Source: CAYVVD01 sp964454975 (lineage in GTDB: Bacteria; Bacteroidota; Ignavibacteria; Kapaibacteriales; UBA2268). From it: 64,000 nt of DNA. Position numbers and translations under genes: made by a program. Shown here one piece after another: positions 34,096 through 44,302 of the stretch. Each line of letters begins with the position of its first letter. Within the stretch, counting starts at the first letter, position 1. The stretch lies in assembly GCA_964454975.1 (NCBI GenBank), contig CAYVVD010000018.1:1-64000 (forward strand). The letters are read 5' to 3'. The notes under the pieces are model-generated. The model made no database searches. It was not told the DNA's origin and worked only from the letters and a program-made list of their open reading frames with translations.

Positions 34096-35179
34096 AGAAT
34101 CCGAATGTTAATTGCCTGGCAACCTTTTTATCAGGCTGTGAATTTAAATTAGATAATTGTATTCCCAGCAATCGCACAGGTTTAATTGGTTTTACAGGAA
34201 TAAACAAAAGCTCCGAAGCAACTTCAAATATTTCTGTTGTATTTTGGATCAAATGCTGCAATGTTCTGCTTCTTGTCTGTAATACAAAATCATGGTACTT
34301 TATTTTCAGTGTCACTGTTTTTCCCATTATGTCCTCCTTTTTCAGGCGTTCGTTTATCTTGGCTGCAATCTGGAGAAGAGAATCGAGCATATCATCCTCG
34401 CTTACTTTATCAGTATCAAATGTGCGTTCAGCTCCTAAAGATTTCCTGATGTGTTCTAAAGTAACAGGGTTGTCAATGTCAAAATTCACAAGCTTATAGA
34501 AATAATGCCCCATTTTTCCAAAGTGTTTTTCGAGCATATAAGGCTGCATACGCTTAATATCACCGGCTGTTTGTATGCTTAACTCATGCATTTTTTCTTC
34601 GGTAACCTTTCCTACACCAGGAATCTTGCCTACAGGCAAATTTTTTACGAATTCTTCCGCTTCTTTAGGTGTGATTACACACAATCCATCAGGTTTGTTG
34701 TAGTCTGAAGCAACTTTTGCAAGGAATTTATTAAATGATACGCCAGCTGAAGCAGTCAGGTTGATTTTATTTTTTATTTTTTCTTTAATATGGCTTGCAA
34801 TTTCGGTTGCTGATGCAATTCCCTTAATGTTTTCTGAAACGTCCAGGTACGCCTCGTCGAGCGACATTGGTTCAACAAGCTCTGTGTATTCATGGAAAAT
34901 CTCCATGATTTTGTCAGACTCGGTTTTATATTTCTCAAAGCTGCCTTTGGCAAAAATCAAGTCCGGACAGAGCCTTGCAGCTACTGCCGACGGCATGGCA
35001 GATCGGATGCCGAAATTCCGTGCTTCGTAACTTGCAGCAGCCACAACTCCCCGTTTTTTGTTGCCGCCCACCACCAGTGGTTTACCACGCCATTCCGGAT
35101 GATCTCGCTGCTCGATTGCTGCAAAGAAAGCATCCATGTCAACATGTATTATTTTTCTTATAGGCGCTTCCCAGGGCAT
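34082..35179 (-). CDS. dinB: DNA polymerase IV (Y family)
   Basis: A 365-residue translesion polymerase. Catalytic motifs are IIHVDMDAFFAAIEQRD (residues 9-25; metal Asp) and PMSLDEAYLDVS (Asp-Glu), then helix-hairpin-helix KIPGVGKVTEEKM and a little-finger domain. The C-terminal QLTFGF is close to a beta-clamp-binding QL[S/D]LF motif. uvrA diverges from it. No LexA-box-like repeat was noticed in the intergenic 89 bases. Confidence 0.95.
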   Translation of the reverse strand: MPWEAPIRKIIHVDMDAFFAAIEQRDHPEWRGKPLVVGGNKKRGVVAAASYEARNFGIRSAMPSAVAARLCPDLIFAKGSFEKYKTESDKIMEIFHEYTELVEPMSLDEAYLDVSENIKGIASATEIASHIKEKIKNKINLTASAGVSFNKFLAKVASDYNKPDGLCVITPKEAEEFVKNLPVGKIPGVGKVTEEKMHELSIQTAGDIKRMQPYMLEKHFGKMGHYFYKLVNFDIDNPVTLEHIRKSLGAERTFDTDKVSEDDMLDSLLQIAAKINERLKKEDIMGKTVTLKIKYHDFVLQTRSRTLQHLIQNTTEIFEVASELLFIPVKPIKPVRLLGIQLSNLNSQPDKKVARQLTFGFYDEN

Positions 35180-35268
35180 TTAAATCAAGTGGATAATTAT
35201 ACGTTAATATTTATTTTCAATGTATTAATTTAATTATTTGTACCCGGTTAATAAATCCAAAAGTACAC

Positions 35269-38196
35269 TTGCGTAATTCAGAAGAAGATATTAAAACAGA
35301 TACTACTAAAATCAAAAAAAGTGAATTTGATACTGGATTCACTGAGCTTGAGAATATTGTTATAAAGGGTGCTCGTGAACATAACCTGAAAAATATCAGC
35401 CTTAAGATCCCTCGCAATAAGTTGATTGTAGTTACGGGAATTTCCGGTTCCGGGAAATCCAGCCTTGCGTTTGATACAATTTATGCCGAAGGCCAACGAA
35501 GATATGTAGAATGCCTCGGAGCTTATGCAAAGCAATTCCTCGGAGTGATGAAAAAACCGGATGTAGACAGAATAGAAGGTCTCTCTCCCGCAATTTCAAT
35601 TGAACAGAAAACCATCAGCAGAAACCCCCGTTCAACAGTAGGAACCGTCACAGAGATTTACGATTATCTGAGGTTACTTTTTGCAAAAATCGGGATTCAA
35701 TATTGCGTTGACTGCATGGTCCAGGTTGTGAAGAAAACTACTGACCAGATAAGCGATGAAATTTTTCGTGATCATAAAGACTACAAAATTCAGATCCTCG
35801 CTCCTGTTATCCGAGGTAGAAAAGGGCACTACCGCGAGCTTTTTGAATCGCTACTTAAGCAGGGATATACCAAAGTCAGGGTTGATGGCGAAATTAAGAC
35901 AATCAATCCCGGAATGCAGCTTGAAAGATATAAAATCCACAATATAGAGCTTGTGATTGACCGTACCAGCGTTGAGAAAAAACACGAGAACCGGATTGCT
36001 GAGTCAGTCGAACTTGCTGCAAAAATGGGCGAAGGCTCGCTGATACTGCTATATGAGAAGTCAGGCGAATGGCATGATAAATTATACAGCACCGATTATT
36101 CCTGTCCTTCATGTGGTAAATCTTACGAACCTCTTGCTCCGAATAAGTTTTCCTTCAACTCCCCTTACGGCGCTTGCAAGCACTGCGAGGGAATCGGCGA
36201 AATAAAAGGATTCAGCCCTGTTTTGTCCATACCTGACAATGAATTATCTATCAATGAAGGCTCAGTAGAGCCTTTGGGCAAAAGCCGCGATACATGGCTC
36301 TGGAATATGATTAGAGCTTATGCGGATAAACATAATATTGACATTGATAAGCCAATAGGCGAATATAGTGATGAAGACCTTGAAATGATGCTACACGGCC
36401 ATGAAGACAATGAAATAGAAATTGAGTATGTATCTGGAAAAGGAAGGGCAATCAAATACAAACAGAAGTTTGAAGGTATATTCAATGCTTTGTGGCATCA
36501 ATACGAAAACTCCGCAACAGCCCCAATGCGAAGGCGTCTCGAATCATTTATGTCATCGGAGGTATGCCCGGTCTGCGATGGTGGAAGACTAAAACCGGAA
36601 AATCTGGCAGTATTGATTGACAATAAGAACATTTCTTACTTTTCATCTCTTGATGTAAATCTCTCATTAGAAATTTTCAGAAATATCAATTCCTCGCTTA
36701 GCGAAAGAGAATCAATTATTGCTTCATTAATACTTAAAGAAATAATTTCACGACTGGAATTCCTTGAAAATGTTGGCATAGCTTACCTTACACTGGAGCG
36801 GGCAGTAAAGACGTTATCCGGCGGAGAATCCCAGCGTATCCGTCTTGCTTCCCAGATTGGGAGTAAATTAGTAGGCATTACATATGTGCTTGATGAGCCG
36901 AGTATCGGCCTTCATCAACATGATAATTTCAGGCTTATTAATACACTCAAAGAACTCCGCGACCTAGGGAATTCCGTAATTGTTGTTGAACATGACAAAG
37001 CAATGATTGAAGAAGCAGACCATGTTGTTGATATAGGCCCGGGAGCAGGCGTACATGGCGGAGAAATAATATTGTCTGACACTCCTCTCAATTTCCGTTT
37101 TAGCAATAACGGATTCGCAGAGAATTCTCTGACTGCTAAATATCTCAATGGCTTAAAGAAAATTGATTTCCCTAAGGAGCGGCGCAAAGGAAACGGAAAT
37201 TCCATTCAATTAACCGGTGCTAAGGGCAACAATCTAAAGGATGTCACACTCAATCTCCCGCTTGGGATGATGGTTTGCGTTACAGGAATGAGCGGCTCAG
37301 GCAAATCGAGTCTGATTAATGACACGCTGTTCCCTATTTTGTCCATGGAATTCACAACAACACTTGCAGTACCACTTCCATTTGATAAAATCACAGGAAT
37401 CGAGCATATTGATAAAGTTATAGAAATCGACCAGTCGCCAATCGGCAGGACGCCGCGCTCCAACCCTGCAACATATACCGGGTTGTTTTCTCTTGTACGT
37501 GATTTCTTTGCTATGCTTCCTGAATCAAAAATAAGGGGATACAAACCGGGACGATTTTCTTTCAACGTGAAGGGTGGCAGGTGTGAGGATTGCGAAGGCG
37601 CCGGTATGAAAAAAATCGAAATGAACTTCCTGCCTGAAGTATATGTCCGTTGCGATACTTGCGACGGGAAGCGGTATAACGATGAAACGCTTAATGTACT
37701 CTATAAGGGAAAAAGCATTTCCGATGTCCTGAGTATGACTGTTGAAGAGGCTGTTGATTTTTTTGCCGATATCCCTAAAATCAAACGTAAACTGAAGACA
37801 TTGATGGATGTAGGCCTGACTTATATCACACTTGGCCAGCAGGCTCCTACCCTGTCGGGTGGCGAAGCACAACGTGTAAAACTTGCTACAGAACTATCTA
37901 AAAAGAGCACCGGCAAAACGCTATATCTTCTTGATGAACCTACTACTGGATTACACTTTGAGGATATAAACATCTTGCTGAAGTTACTGAACAAACTTAT
38001 TGATAAAGGAAACACAGTTGTGATTGTTGAGCATAATCTGGATGTGATTAAATGTGCAGACTGGATTATTGACCTTGGCCCGGAAGGAGGTTTAAAAGGC
38101 GGTGAGATTGTTGCCGAAGGTACTCCTGAAGAAATAGTTAAAAACAAAAAAAGCCTGACCGGGCGCTATCTGAAGCCTGAATTAACGGTTGATTAA
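35269..38196 (+). CDS. uvrA: UvrABC excinuclease subunit A
   Basis: A 975-residue tandem ABC ATPase for nucleotide-excision repair damage recognition. The first Walker A is GISGSGKSSLAF near residue 62 and the second GMSGSGKSSLI near 673; ABC signatures LSGGESQR and LSGGEAQR are near 518 and 863. Zinc-binding Cys pairs occur in YSCPSCGKSY..CKHCEG and CEDCEGAGMKK..CDTCDGKRY. The first possible start is TTG 35269, since no ATG occurs before the first conserved block. The N-terminus is about 30 residues longer than E. coli UvrA (940). The 3' end overlaps the convergent SBBP gene by 15 bases. Confidence 0.95.
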   Translation: MRNSEEDIKTDTTKIKKSEFDTGFTELENIVIKGAREHNLKNISLKIPRNKLIVVTGISGSGKSSLAFDTIYAEGQRRYVECLGAYAKQFLGVMKKPDVDRIEGLSPAISIEQKTISRNPRSTVGTVTEIYDYLRLLFAKIGIQYCVDCMVQVVKKTTDQISDEIFRDHKDYKIQILAPVIRGRKGHYRELFESLLKQGYTKVRVDGEIKTINPGMQLERYKIHNIELVIDRTSVEKKHENRIAESVELAAKMGEGSLILLYEKSGEWHDKLYSTDYSCPSCGKSYEPLAPNKFSFNSPYGACKHCEGIGEIKGFSPVLSIPDNELSINEGSVEPLGKSRDTWLWNMIRAYADKHNIDIDKPIGEYSDEDLEMMLHGHEDNEIEIEYVSGKGRAIKYKQKFEGIFNALWHQYENSATAPMRRRLESFMSSEVCPVCDGGRLKPENLAVLIDNKNISYFSSLDVNLSLEIFRNINSSLSERESIIASLILKEIISRLEFLENVGIAYLTLERAVKTLSGGESQRIRLASQIGSKLVGITYVLDEPSIGLHQHDNFRLINTLKELRDLGNSVIVVEHDKAMIEEADHVVDIGPGAGVHGGEIILSDTPLNFRFSNNGFAENSLTAKYLNGLKKIDFPKERRKGNGNSIQLTGAKGNNLKDVTLNLPLGMMVCVTGMSGSGKSSLINDTLFPILSMEFTTTLAVPLPFDKITGIEHIDKVIEIDQSPIGRTPRSNPATYTGLFSLVRDFFAMLPESKIRGYKPGRFSFNVKGGRCEDCEGAGMKKIEMNFLPEVYVRCDTCDGKRYNDETLNVLYKGKSISDVLSMTVEEAVDFFADIPKIKRKLKTLMDVGLTYITLGQQAPTLSGGEAQRVKLATELSKKSTGKTLYLLDEPTTGLHFEDINILLKLLNKLIDKGNTVVIVEHNLDVIKCADWIIDLGPEGGLKGGEIVAEGTPEEIVKNKKSLTGRYLKPELTVD

Positions 38197-40911
38197 TAGT
38201 TTTTTTCTTATTTTTTTTCCAAGCTCGTTCTGAATCACTACAGAATAAATACCGGCAGTAATTTTGCGCAGGTTTACCAGGTTGATCCCTCTTTTCAATA
38301 AACCTCCATCTAACTGTCTTCCTGTTATATCGAACAATTCCCAACTACCCATATCAAAAAGCGCATTTTCAATTATCACATAACTGTGCGCCGGAACGGG
38401 GTACAGTTTCATTCTGTCTGAGTCATCTTCAATGTTGTTTAGTTGGAGCAATAATGTATCCGAAAGCGATGAGCAGCCATTAGGGCCTTCAATCCTGATA
38501 TTGTACCTGCCGCTTGCAAGAACAGTATAAACGCGGTCTGTTGCACCGGGGATATCAAAACCGTCGTATATCCATTGATATGAAGCCGCTGAAGTTAAGC
38601 AGCGCAGTTTCCCGCCATTAAAGCGTATTCTCGGTTTTTCCGGTGAAGGAAGGATTGTAACAGTGATAGTATCCGAACTTACTTCTTTACCATTTGGATT
38701 AAATACGATTACCCAATATTGGCCTGATTCGGTTACTTTAATAATGCGGATTGAGTCACCATTTGACCATTTGTACTCCCCATAGCCATCATCAGCCTCA
38801 AGTACCAGCGTATCGCCCTCGCAAAATTCTAATTTACCTTCGATTTTGATGCCAGGTTTCACAAAATCTTTTAAGGTTACTATCACTGCATCCGATGAAT
38901 CGCTGCAACCACCTATAGATTTTTCATTTACAACAAGTGAGCCGAAATCTACATTCCCCCACTTAACTTTGATTTTATGCGTTCCCTGTCCGTCAACAAT
39001 AGTCCCGCCTAATACTCTCCATAAGTATGTGCTTTCATCAGTATAATTCGTATAATACTCATTTGTACTGCCTTTAAAGGCATCTAATTGCCCTTGGATA
39101 GCCGGGGCCGGTTGCGGATGTACGAAAATTGTGATTTCATCATTGATAGCATTTCCAAGGGAATCAGTTATAGTCAGAATATAAGTTACGTCATCGTCAG
39201 GATACGATTTTGGATATGCCGAATCCGGGGAGCTTAAATATGTTGAAGGACTCCAATTGTATTCTAACTTGCCGCATCCTCCCCAGTATTTTGGCGACAA
39301 CTGAACTGTATCCCCAACACAAATATCTATATCCTCTCCGGCAAAAACATCAATCATAGGCGATGGTATTTGTGCAAAATACAAGTCCAATAATTCAGTG
39401 TCATTTCTTATATCATCAAATGAATTTTGAGTGAGAGGGAAATTATCAGAGCCTGTGATTCCGCCAGCAAGGAATGTCCTGTCATGGAGAACTTCCAGTT
39501 CCCTGCCGACATCCGGGCTGTTCCCACCCAGATAACTTGCATACCTCAGTTTGTCTCCCCTTGGTGAAAATCTCACTAAAAATCCGTCCGATTCCTGCTG
39601 TTCATCATTAAAATTCTTTTGAAATGCATCGGAAGTAATCGGAAAATCAATATAATTTGTGCTGCCCGTTATATATGCTTCATGGAAATCATCCACAACA
39701 ACCCTAAAGGAACGTTCGGTTCCGGTGCTGCCGATATAAGTTGAATATTTTATTTTTCTACCGTTCCATTTGAATTTAGTAACGAAGCCGTCACCCTTGC
39801 CTATATCAGGATTATCGTCGTTAAAATTCTTGTCGAATGCTTCTACACTTACAGGAAAATTTGTGGATGATGTAGAGCCGGTAACATAAAAATTACCGGA
39901 ATCATCAATCGCGAGGTCGTAAGCAAAATCATCACCGCTGCCTCCAAGATAACTTGAGTAAATCAGCCTTGTTGCAGCTTCATCAAGGATTGCTACAAAT
40001 ACATCACCCGAGTCTGATATTTTATCATTGTAAGTACTGTCAAGGCTGTAAGCTGAAAGGGGCAAGTCTTCAGAATATGTAGCGCCGCTTATATAAATAA
40101 TTCCATTCGGAGCAACTGAAACAGCAGATGAAAATTCTTCTTTTGAGCCGCCATAAAGCGTAGAATAAATCAGGGCATCACCTGATTCATTAAGTTGAGT
40201 AACAAAAGCATCAACAATTCCATTATGTTTTTTCTGATAGGCATCGGTTGTAACAGGGTAAAGGTCTAAGTCCTTTTCAATAGTTGTATAACCTGCAAAT
40301 ACTGCTCTTCCCAGCGGATCAATCTCAATGTCAGTCAGGTAATCATCGCCTTTGCCTCCAACATATGTTGAGAATAATATCTCAGTGCCATCCGGACTCA
40401 ACTTGGTAACAAAGGCATCAAATCCCCCGGCATGGATTTTTTGGAATGCAAACTCAGAGATGGGAAAATCCTGGGCTTCTTCAGTATAACCTCCTATATA
40501 AATATTCCCGGATTGGTCAATTGCGAGACCTTCGCAGTAGTCCGCAAGCAAACCTCCCAGGTAGGTAAGGTATTTGAGCTGAGTTCCGGAATTATCAAAT
40601 ATCGCTAGAAAAATGTCAGGCTTAGGGTCGAAATCTTCCTTTAAATCAAGTTGAATTGCATCCGAAGTAACAGGAAGATTTTTCGAATATGTATGACCTG
40701 TAATAACGATATCACCATTCGGCGCTATTTTTATTCCACCGATATAATCAAAACCATCGCCTCCGAATAATGAGGAATATAAAGGATCCATGGATTTGGG
40801 TGTCTGAGTCAGTGTTTTGCTACCAGGTTCATCCTTTTTTAAATTATCAGAAAACAGGCTTTTTCCTGTGATAATTAAAATCAGTACTAATATTCCGGCA
40901 TAATGCTTAAT
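38182..40911 (-). CDS. T9SS-exported SBBP-repeat beta-propeller protein
   Basis: About 909 residues. At least eight SBBP-type repeats (Y.TYLGG...D....IA.D..GNIY..G.T.S..FP, about 50 residues each) span roughly residues 40-480. Ig/PKD-like domains follow (GEDIDICVGDTVQLSP; FCEGDTLVLEADDGYG), and a type A sorting domain ends the protein (LYPVPAHSYVIIEN, FDITGRQL, ITAGIYSVVIQ, KKLLINR). The first standard start in frame is ATG 40791, but it lacks a signal peptide. The in-frame codons upstream encode a clear Sec signal (KHYAGILVLILIITGKSLFS). The best candidate start is an ATT at 40909-40911, next to GAGGTG and overlapping the upstream stop (ATTAA). The protein is likely secreted and surface-attached; its function is unknown. 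Confidence 0.85.
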   Translation of the reverse strand: MKHYAGILVLILIITGKSLFSDNLKKDEPGSKTLTQTPKSMDPLYSSLFGGDGFDYIGGIKIAPNGDIVITGHTYSKNLPVTSDAIQLDLKEDFDPKPDIFLAIFDNSGTQLKYLTYLGGLLADYCEGLAIDQSGNIYIGGYTEEAQDFPISEFAFQKIHAGGFDAFVTKLSPDGTEILFSTYVGGKGDDYLTDIEIDPLGRAVFAGYTTIEKDLDLYPVTTDAYQKKHNGIVDAFVTQLNESGDALIYSTLYGGSKEEFSSAVSVAPNGIIYISGATYSEDLPLSAYSLDSTYNDKISDSGDVFVAILDEAATRLIYSSYLGGSGDDFAYDLAIDDSGNFYVTGSTSSTNFPVSVEAFDKNFNDDNPDIGKGDGFVTKFKWNGRKIKYSTYIGSTGTERSFRVVVDDFHEAYITGSTNYIDFPITSDAFQKNFNDEQQESDGFLVRFSPRGDKLRYASYLGGNSPDVGRELEVLHDRTFLAGGITGSDNFPLTQNSFDDIRNDTELLDLYFAQIPSPMIDVFAGEDIDICVGDTVQLSPKYWGGCGKLEYNWSPSTYLSSPDSAYPKSYPDDDVTYILTITDSLGNAINDEITIFVHPQPAPAIQGQLDAFKGSTNEYYTNYTDESTYLWRVLGGTIVDGQGTHKIKVKWGNVDFGSLVVNEKSIGGCSDSSDAVIVTLKDFVKPGIKIEGKLEFCEGDTLVLEADDGYGEYKWSNGDSIRIIKVTESGQYWVIVFNPNGKEVSSDTITVTILPSPEKPRIRFNGGKLRCLTSAASYQWIYDGFDIPGATDRVYTVLASGRYNIRIEGPNGCSSLSDTLLLQLNNIEDDSDRMKLYPVPAHSYVIIENALFDMGSWELFDITGRQLDGGLLKRGINLVNLRKITAGIYSVVIQNELGKKIRKKLLINR

Positions 40912-42055
40912 CTTTCACCTCAAATTCGGAAGAAATTACAATATCTCTTGCAGCTATTCCCTGTTTGATTGTCTTGAAACCAGTACCATCCCTGTTCACG
41001 ATCATTAGATCATACGTATCTTCTCCTGGTACTTTTAGTCCATAAACTATTACCTTGGAGTCAGCAGAAAAATTCAATAAATGAGTTGGTTCTCCCGGGT
41101 GAATTCTGGACTTGCTGTTGATCTTCTGAAAAGAAATAACCTCACTAATGGGGGTATTTTCACCATAATCATATAGAGCAATTCCATTTTCCGTCCAGAC
41201 CGCCATTTCTTTAAATTCGCATGCAAACTGGTATTTACTGTTTAAATTATTTGTTGTAATGCTGGAACTTAAAAAAGCTCCATGCTTATTAAGCATCTCT
41301 ATTTTGCCGTTTCTTTCAAACCAAAGTGTTTGTGTGAGAAATTCCACGCCAAGGAGAAGCATATTATTTTCTGATATTTCCCCAAGCCATTCCAGTTTAC
41401 CATTGTTCCATTCAAATACTCTGAAACCCAAAGAAATGCCGGAATCATCAAAAGCTTCAAGAACCCCCCAGACAACAGAACCGTCGTTGCTAATCTTAAG
41501 ATTGCCCCCTGCCCAGCGTATTGATCCATAATCCTTGCTTTCCTCTTCCTCAAGTATATCATTAATCACCACTATGGTAGTATCATCGAAAGAGCAATTA
41601 TATATAATCAACAGTGGTGAGATAATATCGGTAACTACGAGCGTAGTCATGTTCATTGCATAGGCAAGATGGTGCCCCTCAAATGCGAGAGCAGGCTGAG
41701 GTGGGATTGACAAACTGTAATTAATGCTTAAAGGTTCGGGTTGTGGTATCGGCACTTCAACAAGATTTCCATCTTCACATCTTCCAACCAGCCTTTTTGC
41801 AGATTCTTCAGGCCTTTGAAAAACAATCACCCCGTTTCTGGCAACAATTGTGTTTGCCGGACTTGACACAAAGGATAACTGTTTTAGCGATAGATCATGA
41901 GTGGAAAAGCAATAGAAACCTGCTTCACCTTCTGAGGCACCATCTTCTTCAGTAACCGAAAAATAAATATACCTCGAAAATATTTTATCCGGATTTGTGG
42001 ATTCCGGGCAAGAGATTAATAATAGTGATAACAGAGTCAGAATTAAAAAGCGCAT
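40907..42055 (-). CDS. putative lipoprotein with beta-propeller-like repeats
   Basis: 382 residues from the ATG at 42055, which has GGAG about eight bases upstream; an ATG at 42079 lacks this. The signal peptide ends in a lipobox LLISC (Cys near residue 16). The body is rich in beta strands with WD40/TolB-like phrases (NLKISNDGSVVWGVLE; LLNFSADSKVIVYGLK; DLMIVNRDGTGFKTI), suggesting a six- or seven-bladed propeller. No named family was recognised. It overlaps the start region of the SBBP gene, so the two probably form one transcript. Confidence 0.75.
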   Translation of the reverse strand: MRFLILTLLSLLLISCPESTNPDKIFSRYIYFSVTEEDGASEGEAGFYCFSTHDLSLKQLSFVSSPANTIVARNGVIVFQRPEESAKRLVGRCEDGNLVEVPIPQPEPLSINYSLSIPPQPALAFEGHHLAYAMNMTTLVVTDIISPLLIIYNCSFDDTTIVVINDILEEEESKDYGSIRWAGGNLKISNDGSVVWGVLEAFDDSGISLGFRVFEWNNGKLEWLGEISENNMLLLGVEFLTQTLWFERNGKIEMLNKHGAFLSSSITTNNLNSKYQFACEFKEMAVWTENGIALYDYGENTPISEVISFQKINSKSRIHPGEPTHLLNFSADSKVIVYGLKVPGEDTYDLMIVNRDGTGFKTIKQGIAARDIVISSEFEVKD

Positions 42056-42124
42056 TTTTTTACTCCGATGTTGATTCATCGAATATTAATGAATTTTGCG
42101 CTTTCTGGCAATAGCTCTGCTTAC

Positions 42125-42577
42125 TTAGTGCATCTTTTCAGTATGATTTATGATGCTGCCATCAAGGAATGCCTTCAACGCATCTTCAATATGCTTAATA
42201 TCAGTAATTATCGGCTTTTTCCCCATATTCTCAAATTTTTTGAATACCCCAAACCCCATCCCTCTTGAAACTACAAAATCGCAGTCATTTACAGGTTCTG
42301 CCATTTCCATTTTATTTAAATGTCCGGCACGGTTTGTATCCTCGTCATTTAAATATTTCTCTTTTTCACCTTCCCACTGCGGATCGCCCGGCATACCAAT
42401 GGTTAGTTTACTATGAATTTTGTATTTGGGTGGTTTATAGGGCTTTTCGCGCAGTTCCCTGTTGGTCACTTCACCATTTGAAATCGTAAATACCTCGTAA
42501 TATCTCGATGTGCCGAAATGCTGGCTGGTAGTCTTACCGTTAGTTGTTACGAATGCTATTTTATATTCACTGCTCAT
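42125..42577 (-). CDS. dinitrogenase iron-molybdenum cofactor (NifX/NifB-like) family protein
   Basis: A 150-residue protein of the RNase H-like NifX/NafY/NifB-C family. It begins KIAFVTTNGKTTSQHFGTSRYYEVF, the family's conserved HFG segment, and ends with DFVVSRGMGFGVFKKFENMGKKPII. The middle carries an unusual hydrophilic insert of about 45 residues. No nif genes are nearby, and free-standing members are common in non-fixing bacteria with unknown, perhaps metal-cofactor-binding, roles. Confidence 0.85.
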   Translation of the reverse strand: MSSEYKIAFVTTNGKTTSQHFGTSRYYEVFTISNGEVTNRELREKPYKPPKYKIHSKLTIGMPGDPQWEGEKEKYLNDEDTNRAGHLNKMEMAEPVNDCDFVVSRGMGFGVFKKFENMGKKPIITDIKHIEDALKAFLDGSIINHTEKMH

Positions 42578-42700
42578 AATGCTTGCAACACCAATGATAC
42601 AAAATTTAAACTTCGATTTCTTTTTACAAAAATGTTTTACGGTTAAGGAGTTAATTTGTTTTTAATATTTTTGTTGATTATTTAAATCAACAGGTAATTC

Positions 42701-43855
42701 ATGCACGAAAAATCAGCTTCAAGAATTAAATCTCTCCCGGAATCTATTTTTACAACTATGAGCAAGCTTGCAGTGGAGATGAATGCAGTAAACCTCGGGC
42801 AGGGCTTTCCGGATTTTGACGGCCCGGAATGGCTGATGGTAGAAGCATTCAAGGCGATGAAGGAAAGCAAAAACCAGTATGCTCCGTCTCCCGGGATTCT
42901 GAGCTTAAGAAAAGCTATCGCTGAAATTGAGGAAAGGTATTATGGATTAAGTTGGGATCCGGTCAGAAATATCACGATTACTGCGGGAGCCACAGAAGCC
43001 CTTTACAGCACGATTAACGCATTGATTGAGCAGGGAGACGAAGTAATCCTGTTCGAGCCTTTTTATGATGCTCACCAGACCGATATAATACTTGCTGGTG
43101 GTATTCCAAGGTATGCCACACTTCACAAACCAAACTTCTGCATTGATTTTGATGAATTGATGTCATTAATAAATAAAAAAACAAAAGCTATAATAATCAA
43201 TACGCCACACAACCCAACAGGGAAGGTCTTTAATAAGGATGAACTGTTGCAAATTGCTGAAATAGCAATTGAAAACGATCTGCTGGTAATTAGCGACGAG
43301 GTTTATGAGTTTCTTACTTTTGACAATGCCGGGCATTTCCCTATAGTGAAAATAGACGGGATGGCTGAAAGGACAGTTACAATTTCATCTACAGGTAAAA
43401 CTTTCGGAATGACGGGGTGGAAAATAGGATACGCTAAGGCTTCCGAAAAGCTGACTTCTTCAATCAGGCAAGTGCACCAATGGGTTACATTTGCTGTTAA
43501 TACGCCGGCACAGCACGCAATGGCATATGGTTTTGGACAACTTGAATCATATCTGCCCGGTTTTAAGAAGCTTTACCAAGGGAAGAGAGACCTGATAATT
43601 AATCAACTTGCTAAAACAAAATTTAGGCCTCATATTCCACTTGGCAGTTATTTTATTATGGTTGATATTCCTGACGGCTTTTTCAAAGATGATATTGATG
43701 CAGCTAAAAGGCTTGTCAGTGAACAAAAAGTGGCTACTATTCCTCCTAGTGTATTTTATGGTAAAAGTGATGATGGAAAGTCAATGCTCAGGTTGTGTTT
43801 TGCAAAAAACGAGAATACGATTAGAGAAGGAATAGCTAAGTTAGGATTAATTTGA
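42701..43855 (+). CDS. class I/II PLP aminotransferase (methionine/kynurenine aminotransferase-like)
   Basis: A 384-residue fold-type I aminotransferase related to YbdL methionine aminotransferase and eukaryotic kynurenine aminotransferase. Seen are NLGQGFPDFDGPEW, YAPSPGILSLRKAIA, TAGATEALYSTINALI, NTPHNPTGKVF, SDEVYEFLTF and the PLP-lysine motif SSTGKTFGMTGWKIGY (Lys near residue 233). It probably transaminates methionine or aromatic amino acids with a 2-oxo acid. Whether it also converts kynurenine to kynurenate is open, and it lies 31 kb from the kynurenine operon. Its stop overlaps the TTG start of tadA. Confidence 0.88.
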   Translation: MHEKSASRIKSLPESIFTTMSKLAVEMNAVNLGQGFPDFDGPEWLMVEAFKAMKESKNQYAPSPGILSLRKAIAEIEERYYGLSWDPVRNITITAGATEALYSTINALIEQGDEVILFEPFYDAHQTDIILAGGIPRYATLHKPNFCIDFDELMSLINKKTKAIIINTPHNPTGKVFNKDELLQIAEIAIENDLLVISDEVYEFLTFDNAGHFPIVKIDGMAERTVTISSTGKTFGMTGWKIGYAKASEKLTSSIRQVHQWVTFAVNTPAQHAMAYGFGQLESYLPGFKKLYQGKRDLIINQLAKTKFRPHIPLGSYFIMVDIPDGFFKDDIDAAKRLVSEQKVATIPPSVFYGKSDDGKSMLRLCFAKNENTIREGIAKLGLI

Positions 43856-44298
43856 ATTATTATGACTATATGAAAATAGCCCTCGTTGAAGCAAAAAAAG
43901 CTTTTGCTGAAAATGAAGTTCCTGTCGGTGCTTTACTCGTAAAAAATGATGTAATTATTGAACAAGCTCATAATATAACACAGCAAAAAGCAAATGCATT
44001 AATGCACGCTGAAAGTATCGTTATTAATCGTGCTATTGAGAGTCTAAAATCAAAACACCTGGATGACTGCTATTTGTTTGTAACACTTGAGCCATGCCCA
44101 ATGTGCGCCGGAGCCATTGTACTTGCAAAAATCCCTAATGTAATATTTGGAGCGTATGACTCTAAAGCTGGAGCCGGGGGAACCCTGTTTAACCTGTTAG
44201 ATAGCAGGGTACTCAATCATCGCTGTAATGTAACAGGTGGAATAATGCAGGAAGAATGCTCTTCTTTACTCACCATTTTTTTTGAAAACAAAAGATGA
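43852..44298 (+). CDS. tadA: tRNA-specific adenosine deaminase
   Basis: A 148-residue zinc deaminase that converts A34 to inosine in tRNA-Arg(ACG). Zinc ligands and catalytic Glu are in MHAESIV (HAE) and TLEPCPMCAGAI (PCxxC). The TTG start at 43852 keeps the conserved first helix (YYDYMKIALVEAKKAF) and overlaps the aminotransferase stop as TTGA; starting at ATG 43870 would cut this helix. rsmI follows at once. Confidence 0.93.
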   Translation: MNYYDYMKIALVEAKKAFAENEVPVGALLVKNDVIIEQAHNITQQKANALMHAESIVINRAIESLKSKHLDDCYLFVTLEPCPMCAGAIVLAKIPNVIFGAYDSKAGAGGTLFNLLDSRVLNHRCNVTGGIMQEECSSLLTIFFENKR

Positions 44299-44302
44299 TA
44301 CC

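Noticed and set aside
42701..43855. Aminotransferase as a dedicated member of the kynurenine pathway
   Set aside because: It resembles kynurenine aminotransferase by family, but it is 31 kb away and grouped with tadA and rsmI; methionine aminotransferase is as likely.
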